A stretch of DNA of 64,000 bases from Vibrio brasiliensis LMG 20546 (lineage in GTDB: Bacteria > Pseudomonadota > Gammaproteobacteria > Enterobacterales > Vibrionaceae): NCBI RefSeq assembly GCF_000189255.1, contig NZ_AEVS01000077.1, forward strand, positions 156,031 through 220,030. The letters are read 5' to 3'. Each line of letters starts with the position of its first letter. Within the stretch, counting starts at the first letter, position 1. Of the stretch, positions 22,665 to 31,833 are shown piece by piece. Both the position numbers and the translations under genes were made by a program. The notes below the pieces were generated by a model. It did no database searches, was not told where the DNA came from, and saw only the letters and a list, made by a program, of their open reading frames with translations.

Positions 22665-23165
22665 TTAGAAAACCTGCTTGATTGCAGCGTTCGCACATTC
22701 CACATCAAGGTGTCCGCCCGGAGCGCCACCTACACCAATAGCACCAATTAACTTGCCATCCAGCTCAACCGGAACACCACCTGCAAGCATTAGTAGGTTG
22801 TCGTCCATGTTTTGTAGTGGTTGCAGGATAGGTTTATCAGCAATCAGCTTCATCAGGTTACCCGAAGGCTGCTTCATACTCGCGACGGTAAATGCTTTCT
22901 GTCGAGAACTGTCGAGGGTATGCACTCCGGCGCCATCAGCTCGTAATTGAGCCAAGACGTTGCCCGACAGATCAACGACTGTCGCAGACACTTTGTAACC
23001 CTTAGCCTGACATTGATTCACTGCCTGACTGGCTAGGTTAAAAGCAGACTGAGACGAGATCTGCGTTACTGAGACCGTGTGACTTGAGTTGGCAGCCAAA
23101 GTGCTGAAAGAGGTTGAAAGCAAGCCAAGAGATGCGGTTAGTAGACCTAGTTTGATGTTTTTCAT
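22665..23165 (-). CDS. exported GlcG/HbpS-family protein (DUF336)
   Basis: A 166-residue protein with a signal peptide (LGLLTASLGLLSTSFSTLAA) and a GlcG/HbpS fold: VSATVVDLSGNVLAQLRADGAG, the SRQKAFTVASM helix, LLMLAGGVPVELDGKLIGAIGVGGAPGG. Members are described as heme-binding or small-ligand sensors; function here is unproven. AGGAG is well placed before the ATG at 23165, so the GTG two codons earlier is not needed. It is divergent from a two-component system, and HbpS is known as an accessory sensor partner in Streptomyces, so a functional link is plausible. Confidence 0.83.
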   Translation of the reverse strand: MKNIKLGLLTASLGLLSTSFSTLAANSSHTVSVTQISSQSAFNLASQAVNQCQAKGYKVSATVVDLSGNVLAQLRADGAGVHTLDSSRQKAFTVASMKQPSGNLMKLIADKPILQPLQNMDDNLLMLAGGVPVELDGKLIGAIGVGGAPGGHLDVECANAAIKQVF

Positions 23166-23220
23166 GTTCACTCCTGTTAGACATGTTTGTTTTCAGTAGG
23201 ACTATCCTAACCAGCGGCTA

Positions 23221-23260
23221 ATTACCGTAAGCTTTCCCAAACATTACCAATGTGTAATCT
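23221..23260. promoter_or_regulatory. repeated ATTACC elements between HbpS-like gene and response regulator
   Basis: ATTACC occurs at 23221-23226 and 23243-23248, 22 bp apart (about two helical turns). The second copy is also the left arm of an inverted repeat ATTAC-N6-GTAAT (23243-23258). OmpR-type regulators often bind such direct repeats, so this is a candidate site for the adjacent response regulator. Confidence 0.4.
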
Positions 23261-23335
23261 TGGTTAAATTCCCACAAGGTTGTTGGTAGAGTAGAACCAT
23301 CAGATTGGTTTGGCACAGTGACAACACGGATAGCG

Positions 23336-24010
23336 ATGAAAATACTTTTGATTGAAGACGATGCTCATATTGCTCGTTTCCTGATTAATGGATTTCAACA
23401 ACAGGCATGCACCATTACTCATGCGGATAATGGGGTTGATGGCTTACATGAAGCGGTTACGCAAGCCTACGATGTCATTGTGCTCGATATCATGCTGCCG
23501 GAGAAAGATGGCTTTGAAGTGTTAGCTCAGTTGCGCGGAGAGGGGCATACCACTCCGGTGATTATCCTCAGCGCCAAACATTCTGTTGAAGAGCGCGTGT
23601 TGGGATTGCAATCGGGAGCCGATGATTATCTGGTCAAGCCGTTCGCCTTTCCGGAGTTGTTTGCCCGATGTCAGTCATTAGCTCGCCGTGGTAAGCAGAA
23701 TCAGGCGCAAAGTCATACCCTGAGTTACAGTGAACTGTCGCTGGATCTGTTCAAGCATACCCTTCAGCGTGCAGGCAAAACACTGCACCTTAATCAACGC
23801 GAGTTTATGTTGATTAAGCTGATGATGGAGCACCCGGAAAGTGTGATCACCAAAACTGCGATTCTGGAACAGGTCTGGGGTCACCAGTTTGACCCGCAAA
23901 CCAACGTCGTGGATGTGCTGGTATGCCGACTGCGTGGCAAAGTTGATAAAGGTTTTGATACTCCTTTGATTCATACGCTCAGAGGAGTCGGTTATGTCCT
24001 CAAGTCATAA
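23336..24010 (+). CDS. OmpR-family response regulator
   Basis: A 224-residue regulator. The receiver domain begins MKILLIEDDAHIARFLINGF and carries the phospho-acceptor Asp at about residue 51 (DVIVLDIMLPEKDG) and the Lys of LVKPFAF. The C-terminal winged helix includes LNQREFMLIKLMM and NVVDVLVCRLRGKVD, with the end IHTLRGVGYVLKS typical of the family. I use the ATG at 23336 rather than the GTG at 23318. It overlaps the histidine kinase start by 17 bp, so the two are translated together. Confidence 0.93.
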   Translation: MKILLIEDDAHIARFLINGFQQQACTITHADNGVDGLHEAVTQAYDVIVLDIMLPEKDGFEVLAQLRGEGHTTPVIILSAKHSVEERVLGLQSGADDYLVKPFAFPELFARCQSLARRGKQNQAQSHTLSYSELSLDLFKHTLQRAGKTLHLNQREFMLIKLMMEHPESVITKTAILEQVWGHQFDPQTNVVDVLVCRLRGKVDKGFDTPLIHTLRGVGYVLKS

Positions 24011-25388
24011 TATCGAACAGGCACTGAACAAGGCGCAGCACACCTTATTAATGCGATTTATTGCCATCTTGATGCTGGTTTTGTTGCTGGTGGAAATAGT
24101 CGTCGGCGCTATGTTTTTCTACGATCTGTATCGGACTGAGAAAAAGATCCTGCGCTCGATGGCGACCGAATACCAACGCATTCTGACTTACGATTCTGCT
24201 CAACGACTTGTTCATGTCATGAGCGCCAATCCGCATCGTCTGATTGAAAACAATATCCGCGCATATTCTGTCGAGAACGATAGTGGTACTGCGCCAACCT
24301 TTGTCGCTGGAGATGAGAATTTTAAGTTTGACGGGGCGCTTGAGCAGTTCACTATTGATGACAAATTCTGGTTGAGCGCATTCGTTTTCAACCCTTATAT
24401 GTCGCTCAAGATAGAGGGACAGGCGCAAGATTTCTGGTTGGTGCTCGATAATCAGGCGCGCTACTCGATCGCTTTTAAGCAGTGGTTGATGACCTTGTTT
24501 GCCTTGGCCTTACTGGTGGCGATAACGGCATGGTTTACACGCCGAATCATAGTCAGTGCTATGTCTCCGTTAGTGACGCTTGGTGACCTGTTAGACAAGC
24601 TCAAGCAGGGTAAGCTGGAGTGGGTAGAACAGTCGCAATCCGCACCTCAGGGATTGAGCGTTGTAAGCGCCAGTGTTCATGAGGCGGTGGCACGGCTTCA
24701 TCATGTCACTACCACACTTAACACGACGGTTGATGCAATCGCCCACGATATCCGAACACCACTGTCGCGCATTACACTCTCATCCCAGTCTGCGTTGATG
24801 GATCAACCAAACCCGCAACAGATGCAAAATGCCCTAGCTGACTGTGCCGAGTACGCTATGCAGGCTAACAACATGCTCACAGCGTTGATGAAACTAAACG
24901 ATGAACTGACAGGTAAGCGTCAGCAACAGAGCATATCGACTGACGTCCGTCAGGTCATCGAAACCGTTGCCAGTTGGTATGAAGATGTCGCGGATGAGAA
25001 AGGTATTGCTCTGACGAAAGATGTTAGTGCTTCACTCATGATTAACTCCGATCCGGATAAACTGACTCAGATTCTGGTCAACCTGCTCGACAACGCGATC
25101 AAGTACACTGATTCAGGCGGCACTGTGGTTATCAAAGCGTCTCAGCACGATGTTCAACAGGTTGAAATTGAGGTTGCTGATAGCGGAATTGGGATCGAAA
25201 AGCAGTATCAGCAATTGGTGTTTGAACGCTTATATCGGGTCGACACCAGCCGAAGTAATGTTCAGGGCTATGGACTGGGTTTGTCCCTTGCCGCCGCGAT
25301 GGCGGAAAATCTGTCGGGCCGAATTTCATTAGAATCAGCGCCAGGGCAAGGCACCAGGTTTACGGTCACTCTGCCGGTCGACTCATGA
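23994..25388 (+). CDS. sensor histidine kinase
   Basis: A 464-residue membrane kinase. Two membrane segments (about 20-42 and 163-183) bracket a periplasmic sensor of about 120 residues; a HAMP-like linker follows. The phospho-acceptor His is at about residue 251 in DAIAHDIRTPLSRI. ATPase boxes: LLDNAIKYTDSGG, VADSGIGIEKQ and YGLGLSLAAAMAE. It pairs with the overlapping OmpR-type regulator. The signal is unknown; the divergent secreted HbpS-like gene is a candidate partner. Confidence 0.93.
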   Translation: MSSSHNIEQALNKAQHTLLMRFIAILMLVLLLVEIVVGAMFFYDLYRTEKKILRSMATEYQRILTYDSAQRLVHVMSANPHRLIENNIRAYSVENDSGTAPTFVAGDENFKFDGALEQFTIDDKFWLSAFVFNPYMSLKIEGQAQDFWLVLDNQARYSIAFKQWLMTLFALALLVAITAWFTRRIIVSAMSPLVTLGDLLDKLKQGKLEWVEQSQSAPQGLSVVSASVHEAVARLHHVTTTLNTTVDAIAHDIRTPLSRITLSSQSALMDQPNPQQMQNALADCAEYAMQANNMLTALMKLNDELTGKRQQQSISTDVRQVIETVASWYEDVADEKGIALTKDVSASLMINSDPDKLTQILVNLLDNAIKYTDSGGTVVIKASQHDVQQVEIEVADSGIGIEKQYQQLVFERLYRVDTSRSNVQGYGLGLSLAAAMAENLSGRISLESAPGQGTRFTVTLPVDS

Positions 25389-25481
25389 GTGAGACACCTC
25401 CTCGATATGAACGAGCATAAGTGGATTTAGCTGCCAACTGCACTAGCTTTAACAGGGAACTCAAAACGGTTAGGTGACAGT

Positions 25482-25862
25482 ATGCAAATGAATCCGGTAG
25501 GTTGGTTTGAAATCTATGTTGATGATATGCCACGAGCGAAGGCATTTTACGAAGCACTGTTAGACACATCACTTGAGCCTCTCGAAGATGTCGCGAAAAT
25601 GGGCGTTGAGATGTGGTTATTTCCATCGGATATGGAGAAGTATGGTGCTTCTGGCGCGCTGGCAAAAATGGACGGTGTCGCGGCAGGTGGTAACAGCACT
25701 ATGGTCTACTTCTCATGTCAGGATTGTGCGGTTGAGGAATCTCGCGCTGAAGCGGCGGGTGGCAAAGTGATGCACAGTAAGTTTGCAATCGGTCCGCATG
25801 GTTTTATCGCTGTAGTGGCAGATAGCGAAGGGAACATGATTGGGCTTCACTCTATGAGCTAA
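25482..25862 (+). CDS. VOC-family (glyoxalase-fold) protein
   Basis: A 126-residue protein with one vicinal-oxygen-chelate module: MNPVGWFEIYVDDMPRAKAFYEALL at the N-terminus and FAIGPHGFIAVVADSEGNMIGLHS at the C-terminus. Such PhnB/YaeR-like proteins act in dioxygenase, glyoxalase or resistance reactions; nothing in the context fixes the reaction. It is followed directly by a strong terminator shared with the convergent hydrolase gene. Confidence 0.85.
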   Translation: MQMNPVGWFEIYVDDMPRAKAFYEALLDTSLEPLEDVAKMGVEMWLFPSDMEKYGASGALAKMDGVAAGGNSTMVYFSCQDCAVEESRAEAAGGKVMHSKFAIGPHGFIAVVADSEGNMIGLHSMS

Positions 25863-25866
25863 ACAA

Positions 25867-25898
25867 AACGCCCCCGAGGTGAGTCGGGGGCGTTAATT
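25867..25898. terminator. bidirectional Rho-independent terminator
   Basis: AACGCCCCCGA (25867-25877) pairs with TCGGGGGCGTT (25884-25894). It sits exactly between two convergent genes. Confidence 0.88.
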
Positions 25899-27194
25899 TT
25901 AGTTGATAGTCGCAGCGGTTTGGTGACCCATTGCGATAAGCGTATCGAGGATCTTCTCACCATCGGCACGCAGTCCGTTGTGCTCGTACTCGTTGGTGAT
26001 CCACGCTTGCGAATTTGGTATCTGCGCCAGGGTTTCACGACTAATATCCATTTCGACAAACATATCATCGGCGTAGACTGCGCAGCTTACAGGTACCTTA
26101 TTGCTGGCAAGAACCTCTGCGTCGTAGAGCGGTTGCCAGTCCTGTTTGGACGCTAACAGCTCTGCGGCTTGCTTAAGTGGTTTGAGGCAGTGGTATTGGT
26201 CAAACATCCATGGGAAGACCATCTCACCTGTAAACAGGAACGGCTTAGTCGAGTCGTAGTTAAAGGCATCCTGATCCTGACGCACACGATGAGCACTCCA
26301 GTCTGAAGCAAATCCCTGACAGTAAATCGATTCGTGCAGAATTGCGTAGATAGGGTTGGTCTGGAAACCTTGTTCCATCAACATGCTGTTGAGGAATTCG
26401 TAACGTAGTTGCGGTTTACCATTCACCTCAATCAAAGCATTTTCCAGCGCGTAGTAGGTTGGCAGGAAGGTATCACTCATTCCGAAGTTGATACCAATCT
26501 GCTGGAACTGCTCAACGGTGAAACGTTGTCCGTTTGGCAGAAACTCTTCGTTTTCAATCAGGTGGTCAGCAATCTTCTTACATAACTGTTGAGCCTGCGG
26601 GAACTGTTTAAAGAACGCCTGATTTTTCTGCAAAGTGCGTTTAAAGGTCGCCTGATACACCTCATCAGGGTGGCGATGAATTGATGGCACGCCGCCAGTA
26701 ATGAAACTGCGAGAGAGACTTTCAGGAAACAGCGAAAGGTATGTCAGTGAGCAGAAACCACCAAAACTCTGACCGAGTATCGCCCACTGGTTCACACCAA
26801 ACTGCTGGCGAATAAATTCTGCGTCACGAACGATGTTGTCGGCTCGGAAGTGGCTGAGATACTCCGCCTGCTGTTCGGCAGAAAGCGGCGCCAATGTTTG
26901 ATGAGTGATCACCGAACTATTACCTGTGCCACGCTGATCGAGCAGCAGAACTCGGTACTCTTGCAGGGCACGTTTTACCCAGCCATTGTGGCCATTCTGA
27001 CGTGGAGACGGGAACCCCGGTCCACCCTGAAAATAGACCAGCCAAGGCTTAGTGCTTTCGCCATCGGCGACCAGTGACAGTTCGCGAGCAAAGACTTCAA
27101 TCGTACCTTGTGAACTATCGGCGTAGTTTAAGGGAACTTGGAAATAGTGCGGCGTGTATTTAACACCTGCATCAATAAATTGGTGAGCATTCAT
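25899..27194 (-). CDS. prolyl-aminopeptidase-like alpha/beta hydrolase
   Basis: A 431-residue hydrolase from MNAHQFIDAGVKYTPHYFQVPL. It has the oxyanion region YFQGGPGFPSPR, the LLDQRGTGNSS motif, the nucleophile elbow GQSFGG, a helical cap and the late histidine region TNEYEHNGLRADG. This is the pattern of S33-family prolyl aminopeptidases of the larger (about 430-residue) type. The frame is open for a further 58 codons upstream, but that extension has no family similarity, so I start at 27194. Probably cytoplasmic peptide trimming. Confidence 0.85.
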   Translation of the reverse strand: MNAHQFIDAGVKYTPHYFQVPLNYADSSQGTIEVFARELSLVADGESTKPWLVYFQGGPGFPSPRQNGHNGWVKRALQEYRVLLLDQRGTGNSSVITHQTLAPLSAEQQAEYLSHFRADNIVRDAEFIRQQFGVNQWAILGQSFGGFCSLTYLSLFPESLSRSFITGGVPSIHRHPDEVYQATFKRTLQKNQAFFKQFPQAQQLCKKIADHLIENEEFLPNGQRFTVEQFQQIGINFGMSDTFLPTYYALENALIEVNGKPQLRYEFLNSMLMEQGFQTNPIYAILHESIYCQGFASDWSAHRVRQDQDAFNYDSTKPFLFTGEMVFPWMFDQYHCLKPLKQAAELLASKQDWQPLYDAEVLASNKVPVSCAVYADDMFVEMDISRETLAQIPNSQAWITNEYEHNGLRADGEKILDTLIAMGHQTAATIN

Positions 27195-27399
27195 AATAGT
27201 TATCAGGACTTCCGTGACTTGTGGATGGCGTATCTTAGCCTGATGTGCCACAGATACCAATTGATGTTTGATGGAGTGAGGCTTGTGTAAGCTTAAGCAA
27301 AAATCTAAGTGACCAAGTTCAACTTTCTGCTTATGCTTACGCCTGAGTAAATCAATTGATCGACTCAAAACTCATAGCTAACTAAAAGAATCAATAAAT

Positions 27400-28026
27400 A
27401 TGAACTACTTTGAATCTCCTTTTGCGGGTAAACCGCTAAATCAGCAAGTGACCAACCCAAATATTATTGTTGGTCGCCATAGCTACTACTCTGGCTACTA
27501 TCACGGTCACGGCTTTGATGACTGCGCCCGTTATTTAAATCCAGACCGGGATGATGTCGATAAGCTCATCATAGGTAACTTCTGTTCTATCGGCTCTGGT
27601 GCGGTGTTTATGATGGCGGGAAATCAGGGCCATCGTACTGACTGGATTTCGACCTTTCCATTTTTCTATCAGGATAACCAGCACTTTTCAGCGGCTGAGG
27701 ATGGCTTTAAACGGGCTGGCGATACTGTCATTGGTAATGATGTGTGGATTGGCTCTGAGGCGATGATCATGGCTGGCGTAAAAATTGGCGATGGTGCCAT
27801 TATTGCCAGCCGTGCAGTTGTGACCAAAGATGTCGCGCCGTATGAAGTGGTTGGCTCGAATCCGGCTAAGCATATCAAGTTCCGCTTCAGCGACGATCAA
27901 ATAAGCAAGCTGAGTGCAATGCAGTGGTGGCACTGGAGTGATCAACAACTCTCCGGAGCAATGCCGTTGTTATGCTCTGCCGATATTGATGGCTTGTACC
28001 ACTACTGGCAACAACAAGTACGATAA
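27400..28026 (+). CDS. catB: CatB-type xenobiotic/chloramphenicol O-acetyltransferase
   Basis: A 208-residue left-handed beta-helix acetyltransferase. It begins [13 protein letters not shown], has [18 protein letters not shown], the conserved catalytic-histidine region [14 protein letters not shown], hexapeptide repeats ([36 protein letters not shown]) and the [10 protein letters not shown] end. This is the CatB/Vat family, which acetylates chloramphenicol or streptogramins; chromosomal forms are frequent in vibrios and often cryptic. Actual resistance cannot be predicted from sequence alone. Confidence 0.9.
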   Translation: MNYFESPFAGKPLNQQVTNPNIIVGRHSYYSGYYHGHGFDDCARYLNPDRDDVDKLIIGNFCSIGSGAVFMMAGNQGHRTDWISTFPFFYQDNQHFSAAEDGFKRAGDTVIGNDVWIGSEAMIMAGVKIGDGAIIASRAVVTKDVAPYEVVGSNPAKHIKFRFSDDQISKLSAMQWWHWSDQQLSGAMPLLCSADIDGLYHYWQQQVR

Positions 28027-28029
28027 AAA

Positions 28030-28140
28030 CTAAGCGTGCTTTTGGTAACTTGAGATAATGGTCGTATTCGCTACCGACGCTGCAAAATATTGGGCTTTTA
28101 TCTCAAGGTAGTGACTGTCAGTAAAAAACTTTCCGCAGCT
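28030..28140 (-). other. frameshift site and out-of-frame C-terminus of the DUF1330 gene
   Basis: At the zero-frame codons AGT TTT TTA the minus strand reads T TTT TTA, the same heptamer as a classical -1 slippery site. Moving one frame back continues TDSHYLEIKAQYFAASVANT and ends YQKHA at a TAG at 28030-28032, giving a normal 100-residue DUF1330 protein. Either one T was lost from a seven-T run (mutation or sequencing error) or ribosomes slip here. The restored end would lie only 3 bp from the convergent catB stop. Confidence 0.65.
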
Positions 28141-28331
28141 GTCTGGCTCGGAAAGTTGATTGTGAATACGCGGTTTATCGGCTCTTCTACCTGAGAGAGC
28201 AATACTTCCGAAACCGTAAAGTCGAAACCAAACCCGCCACCATATGAGTCCAGAATCGGTTTCATTGCCTGACGATACTGCTCATATACATTACTGTCCG
28301 ATACTTCCAAGCCAACTAACATCTCGTACAT
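28098..28331 (-). CDS. DUF1330-family protein, prematurely ended by a frame change
   Basis: The open frame gives 77 residues beginning MYEMLVGLEVSDSNVYEQYRQAMKPILDSYGGGFGFDF, a DUF1330 (dimeric alpha-beta barrel) start. Family members are about 95-100 residues. Here the frame leaves the family pattern right after a run of six T (minus strand, plus-strand A run 28133-28138) and ends LLTVTTLR. The missing family C-terminus lies directly downstream in another frame (see the neighbouring entry). Function of the family is unknown. Confidence 0.7.
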   Translation of the reverse strand: MYEMLVGLEVSDSNVYEQYRQAMKPILDSYGGGFGFDFTVSEVLLSQVEEPINRVFTINFPSQTAAESFLLTVTTLR

Positions 28332-28528
28332 TTATTGCTTCCCTATCGATTAATTGTGGCGACTAATACAGGCCATAATGCCGATTTTCCATTATCAGTT
28401 CAATTTGCCCTCAGTCAGCCCCGTAATTAGTCATTCAAATTTTTCAAACAAGCTGTTCGTTTTTACCCTCTGTATGCACTGCACCTCGCTCTCTAAACTA
28501 CAAACAACTAAGGAATTTGGAGGCGATT

Positions 28529-29374
28529 ATGGCAAACCGAGTTATTAAGCAAATCATCCGCACTCATGAAACGTCTGATGGCGACGGAGTGAAAATTCAG
28601 CGTGTAGCTGGTTTTAACAATGAGCAGTTCTCACCATTTCTGATGGTTGATGAGCTGAAATCGGATCAACGCAAAGACTATGTTGGTGGCTTTCCTCCAC
28701 ATCCACACCGTGGCATTGAAACTCTGACCTATATGCTCAAAGGACACTTTCAGCATCGTGACCATATGGGTAACGTTGGTGAACTTCGCAGTGGTGGCGC
28801 TCAATGGATGGCGGCGGGCCGTGGCGTGATTCACAGCGAAATGCCAATTATGGAAGAGGGCGATCTGCACGGTTTTCAGATTTGGATTAACCAGCCTTCA
28901 CGCGACAAGATGAAACCAGCTGAGTATTTTGATTTCCAACCGGAAACCATTACTGAGCATACCCGAGAAGATCTAGGCCTGTTAAGAGTGTTGGCCGGCA
29001 ACCTGATTGCGAATGGTGAGGCGTTACATGGTCCACTAGACAGGACAGGCGTTGAACTGAGTGTCTCTGACTGGCGTTCCGAACAAGGACAGCAGCTTAC
29101 CATTGAGGTACCAGAACACTTTAACATGATGGTTCTTAGCTACCAGGGCTCAGTAGCTATTGATGGACAAACAATCAAGCAAGGTGAACTTGCATTGCTG
29201 AGTAAAGGCGACAAGGTAACACTAACCAGTGGCGAGTCGGGTGGGGTACTTATCTTCTCTGGTCAACCGATTGATGAACCTGTTGTCCATTACGGTCCAT
29301 TTGTCATGAACAGCATGGCTGAAATTGAGCAAACCATCCGTGACTACAACAGCGGAGTGTTTGAAACCTACTAA
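28529..29374 (+). CDS. pirin-family protein
   Basis: A 281-residue bicupin. It begins MANRVIKQIIRTHETSDGDGVKIQRVAG and has the pirin metal motif region GGFPPHPHRGIETLTYMLKGHFQHRDHMGN with its clustered histidines, followed by GGAQWMAAGRGVIHSEMP. This is the YhhW/pirin pattern; some bacterial pirins act as quercetin dioxygenases or bind metabolic enzymes. The TTG-initiated longer frame from 28517 overlaps the ribosome site TTGGAGG, so the ATG at 28529 is the start. Confidence 0.92.
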   Translation: MANRVIKQIIRTHETSDGDGVKIQRVAGFNNEQFSPFLMVDELKSDQRKDYVGGFPPHPHRGIETLTYMLKGHFQHRDHMGNVGELRSGGAQWMAAGRGVIHSEMPIMEEGDLHGFQIWINQPSRDKMKPAEYFDFQPETITEHTREDLGLLRVLAGNLIANGEALHGPLDRTGVELSVSDWRSEQGQQLTIEVPEHFNMMVLSYQGSVAIDGQTIKQGELALLSKGDKVTLTSGESGGVLIFSGQPIDEPVVHYGPFVMNSMAEIEQTIRDYNSGVFETY

Positions 29375-29446
29375 CGCATCCTTTGCGGTCTGTTTTAGAC
29401 CGCTGAGTAACAAAACGAACTATCCATTGCCAGTTCTTTTTGTCTT

Positions 29447-29473
29447 GCCACACTTTCGAGTGTGGCTTTTTTA
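29447..29473 (+). terminator. Rho-independent terminator after pirin gene
   Basis: GCCACACT (29447-29454), TTCG tetraloop, AGTGTGGC (29459-29466), then TTTTTT. An additional stem GCGGTCT/AGACCGC lies upstream (29385-29403). Confidence 0.88.
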
Positions 29474-29474
29474 T

Positions 29475-29795
29475 TTTTCCGAATGGGTTGTCGAACTTAG
29501 GCTATCTAGCAAGATTAACATTGATACAGTTTCACCTTACTGCTTAGTCATACAAAACTTTTCAAATTACCAGACTCGCCATTTTACTTTAAATAATTAT
29601 ATTTTCAGTCAGTTAAATTGAGGCTTATATTATTACTTTCCAAGTCTTGAGAAATTCATATTCCATTTGCACAAACCGTTAATTTTACTGCTACCGTTAT
29701 ATTTATAAAGTAAATCCGACCAGTTTATAACCATCTAATAGTAGTGGTTTTTCTGTAGGGTTAATAATAAATTTAATTGGTTAGGGAATATCAGT
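29475..29795. other. AT-rich leader region of the chemoreceptor gene
   Basis: About 320 bp without a supported gene between the pirin terminator and the second chemoreceptor. It is AT-rich and probably holds the chemoreceptor promoter and a long 5' leader. I see no clear hairpin or regulator box. Confidence 0.4.
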
Positions 29796-31433
29796 ATGTT
29801 AATTAGGAAACTTCAGAATGTCTCAATTGCGGCCAGGGCATGGTCGATACTTGGATTATTTGCGATAGGTCTATTTGCTAATACTTTTATTAATATCGAT
29901 ACCTCTCGTCAACATATGCGCGAAAATTACGAGCGAGGAGTTGAAACTCTGGTTCAGAGTGCAGTCAGCGTTATCAAACATTACCAACAACAGAGTGAAA
30001 GCGGTGCCTTAAGCAAAGAAGAGGCGCAGGCCCGAGCATTAGAAACCATCTCTGCAATGCGATTTGATGATGGCAACTACATTTTTGTCGGTGATCGTGA
30101 AGGTTATCAGCTTGCGACAGGTGTGTTGTCGTTGTTAGGTAAGAACATCATGAACTTACAGGATAGTAAGGGTGCCTATTTCGTCAAAGAGCTGTATCAA
30201 ACGGCGCAAAATGGTGGAGGGTTTGTTGATTACTATTGGAAGAATCCGGACAGCGAAACTCTTGCGCCAAAAACCAGCTACGCGGTGATGATTGAGCCTT
30301 GGGGATGGATGGTCGGCTCTGGGGTGAACATGGTCGCTTTGCAGGCCGTCACTCACCGTGCAGAAGTGACGTCATTGAGTTATGCAATCACTATTTTAGC
30401 CGTGTTATCACTTGTGGTGGGCTACTTCATTAAAACCATAACTTCACCATTAAAACGTACTCTGCGTGCCATGAAAACCCTCTCTCAAGGTGAAGGCAAT
30501 CTGACACAGCGTTTACCGGAAGAAGGCAGTAAAGAGCTCATTCACTTAGCACGTTACTTCAACCAGTTTGTTGCTTCAATTCAATCGATTATGCTCAATA
30601 TTAGTGATGCCGGAACACAGGTGTCGAAATCTGCCACTCAGTTGTCTAACTCCGTACATCACATTGATGACAGCCTCAATCAACAGCAAAATGACGTCGA
30701 TATGCTTGCGACTGCAATGACGGAAATGCTCGCCACAGTAGAAGAGGTGGCAGGCAGAACATCTGAAGCTAACGAAGCAAGTCGATTCGCGGCGAAGGAG
30801 ACTCAAAACAGTCATACCATCATTCAAAATAATGTCACTGAAGCCAATGAACTTGCGGAGCAAATTGCTTCCGCCGCGCAAGTGGTACAGAAGCTGGCAA
30901 CTGATGCCAGAAATGTTGATACCGTTCTTGAAGTGATTCGCGGTGTCGCTGAGCAAACCAACCTGTTAGCCCTCAATGCTGCGATTGAGGCAGCACGAGC
31001 CGGAGAGCAAGGTCGCGGTTTCGCTGTGGTTGCCGATGAGGTCAGAACCTTGTCACAACGTACTCAGGAATCGACTCTAGAGATTCAGAACATTATCGAG
31101 AAACTCCAGGCGGGCGCTGAAAATGTTGTCGTAATAATGAATCAGGGGACGGACAAAGCGAATAAAGCTTCGGCGCTCTCCACTCAGGCAGGCCAAACAT
31201 TGGATAAGATCAACCAAGAGGTTCATACCATTGAGGAAATGGCACAACATATTGCTACGGCCGCCGAAGAACAAACCGCAACGGTTAATGATATCAACCG
31301 CAATGTGGTTAGCTTAAGTGATATGGCGGTTTCGGTCTCTAGCGAGTCTGCGCAAATGGCGAGTTCTGGTAAAGAGCTAAGGCACGTGTCTGAAAATCTG
31401 ATGAATATGATTAATCGCTTTAAGCTTGCGTAA
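29796..31433 (+). CDS. methyl-accepting chemotaxis protein with Cache sensor
   Basis: A 545-residue chemoreceptor: first membrane segment about residues 14-32, single-Cache periplasmic domain with [20 protein letters not shown] and the block [20 protein letters not shown], second membrane segment about 193-213, HAMP, and a signalling hairpin with [20 protein letters not shown]. It differs strongly from the first chemoreceptor in its sensor, so it probably has a different ligand. It stands alone and ends in a strong terminator. Confidence 0.93.
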   Translation: MLIRKLQNVSIAARAWSILGLFAIGLFANTFINIDTSRQHMRENYERGVETLVQSAVSVIKHYQQQSESGALSKEEAQARALETISAMRFDDGNYIFVGDREGYQLATGVLSLLGKNIMNLQDSKGAYFVKELYQTAQNGGGFVDYYWKNPDSETLAPKTSYAVMIEPWGWMVGSGVNMVALQAVTHRAEVTSLSYAITILAVLSLVVGYFIKTITSPLKRTLRAMKTLSQGEGNLTQRLPEEGSKELIHLARYFNQFVASIQSIMLNISDAGTQVSKSATQLSNSVHHIDDSLNQQQNDVDMLATAMTEMLATVEEVAGRTSEANEASRFAAKETQNSHTIIQNNVTEANELAEQIASAAQVVQKLATDARNVDTVLEVIRGVAEQTNLLALNAAIEAARAGEQGRGFAVVADEVRTLSQRTQESTLEIQNIIEKLQAGAENVVVIMNQGTDKANKASALSTQAGQTLDKINQEVHTIEEMAQHIATAAEEQTATVNDINRNVVSLSDMAVSVSSESAQMASSGKELRHVSENLMNMINRFKLA

Positions 31434-31513
31434 TGTGAAGGAAACGCCGTTGCCAATATCAGCTCAGTCAGGCGCGGAAATACTTTTGGCATAGCGATAA
31501 AGTTGAACGGATA

Positions 31514-31557
31514 AAAACCGGAACAGTTGAGAAATCTGTTCCGGTTTTCTTTTTTCT
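31514..31557 (+). terminator. Rho-independent terminator after chemoreceptor
   Basis: A perfect 13-bp stem AAAACCGGAACAG (31514-31526) with CTGTTCCGGTTTT (31536-31548) is followed by a T run. Confidence 0.9.
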
Positions 31558-31602
31558 CAGTCATTTAGCCTGTTGGTACTCGAAGCCAAACAGGTAAACA
31601 CG

Positions 31603-31833
31603 ATGACTATCTATGACTACATTGCAAACTATATTCAATCCACTTATAAATATGAGAAAACTGAGGGGTTTTGGGCTCGGCTCTTCTATATGACGCCAGA
31701 ACAAAGAGTTCAAAGGCTGAACGAGATATTTGATACTGACAAGTTTTGGCAGAATACAACGTTACAGCAACCAATTCCCCCTGAATGCCAGAGCGAAGAT
31801 CTGACCAATGGTGCCATGACAACAAATGAATAA
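31603..31833 (+). CDS. small hypothetical protein overlapping the SgrR-like gene
   Basis: A 76-residue protein, MTIYDYIANYIQSTYKYEKTE followed by GFWARLFYMTPEQRVQRLNEIFDTDKFWQN, soluble and rich in aromatic residues. I do not recognise a family. The frame is open from 31573, but the ATG at 31603 is the likely start. It overlaps the following regulator gene by 8 bp, so the two are translationally coupled and probably work together. Confidence 0.6.
   Translation: MTIYDYIANYIQSTYKYEKTEGFWARLFYMTPEQRVQRLNEIFDTDKFWQNTTLQQPIPPECQSEDLTNGAMTTNE

Noticed and set aside
27195-27368. N-terminal extension of the prolyl-aminopeptidase-like protein by 58 residues
   Set aside because: No family similarity, and the normal protein length is reached from the ATG at 27194.
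28354-28548. A 64-codon frame upstream of the pirin gene
   Set aside because: It overlaps the pirin start and its ribosome site, with unconvincing composition.
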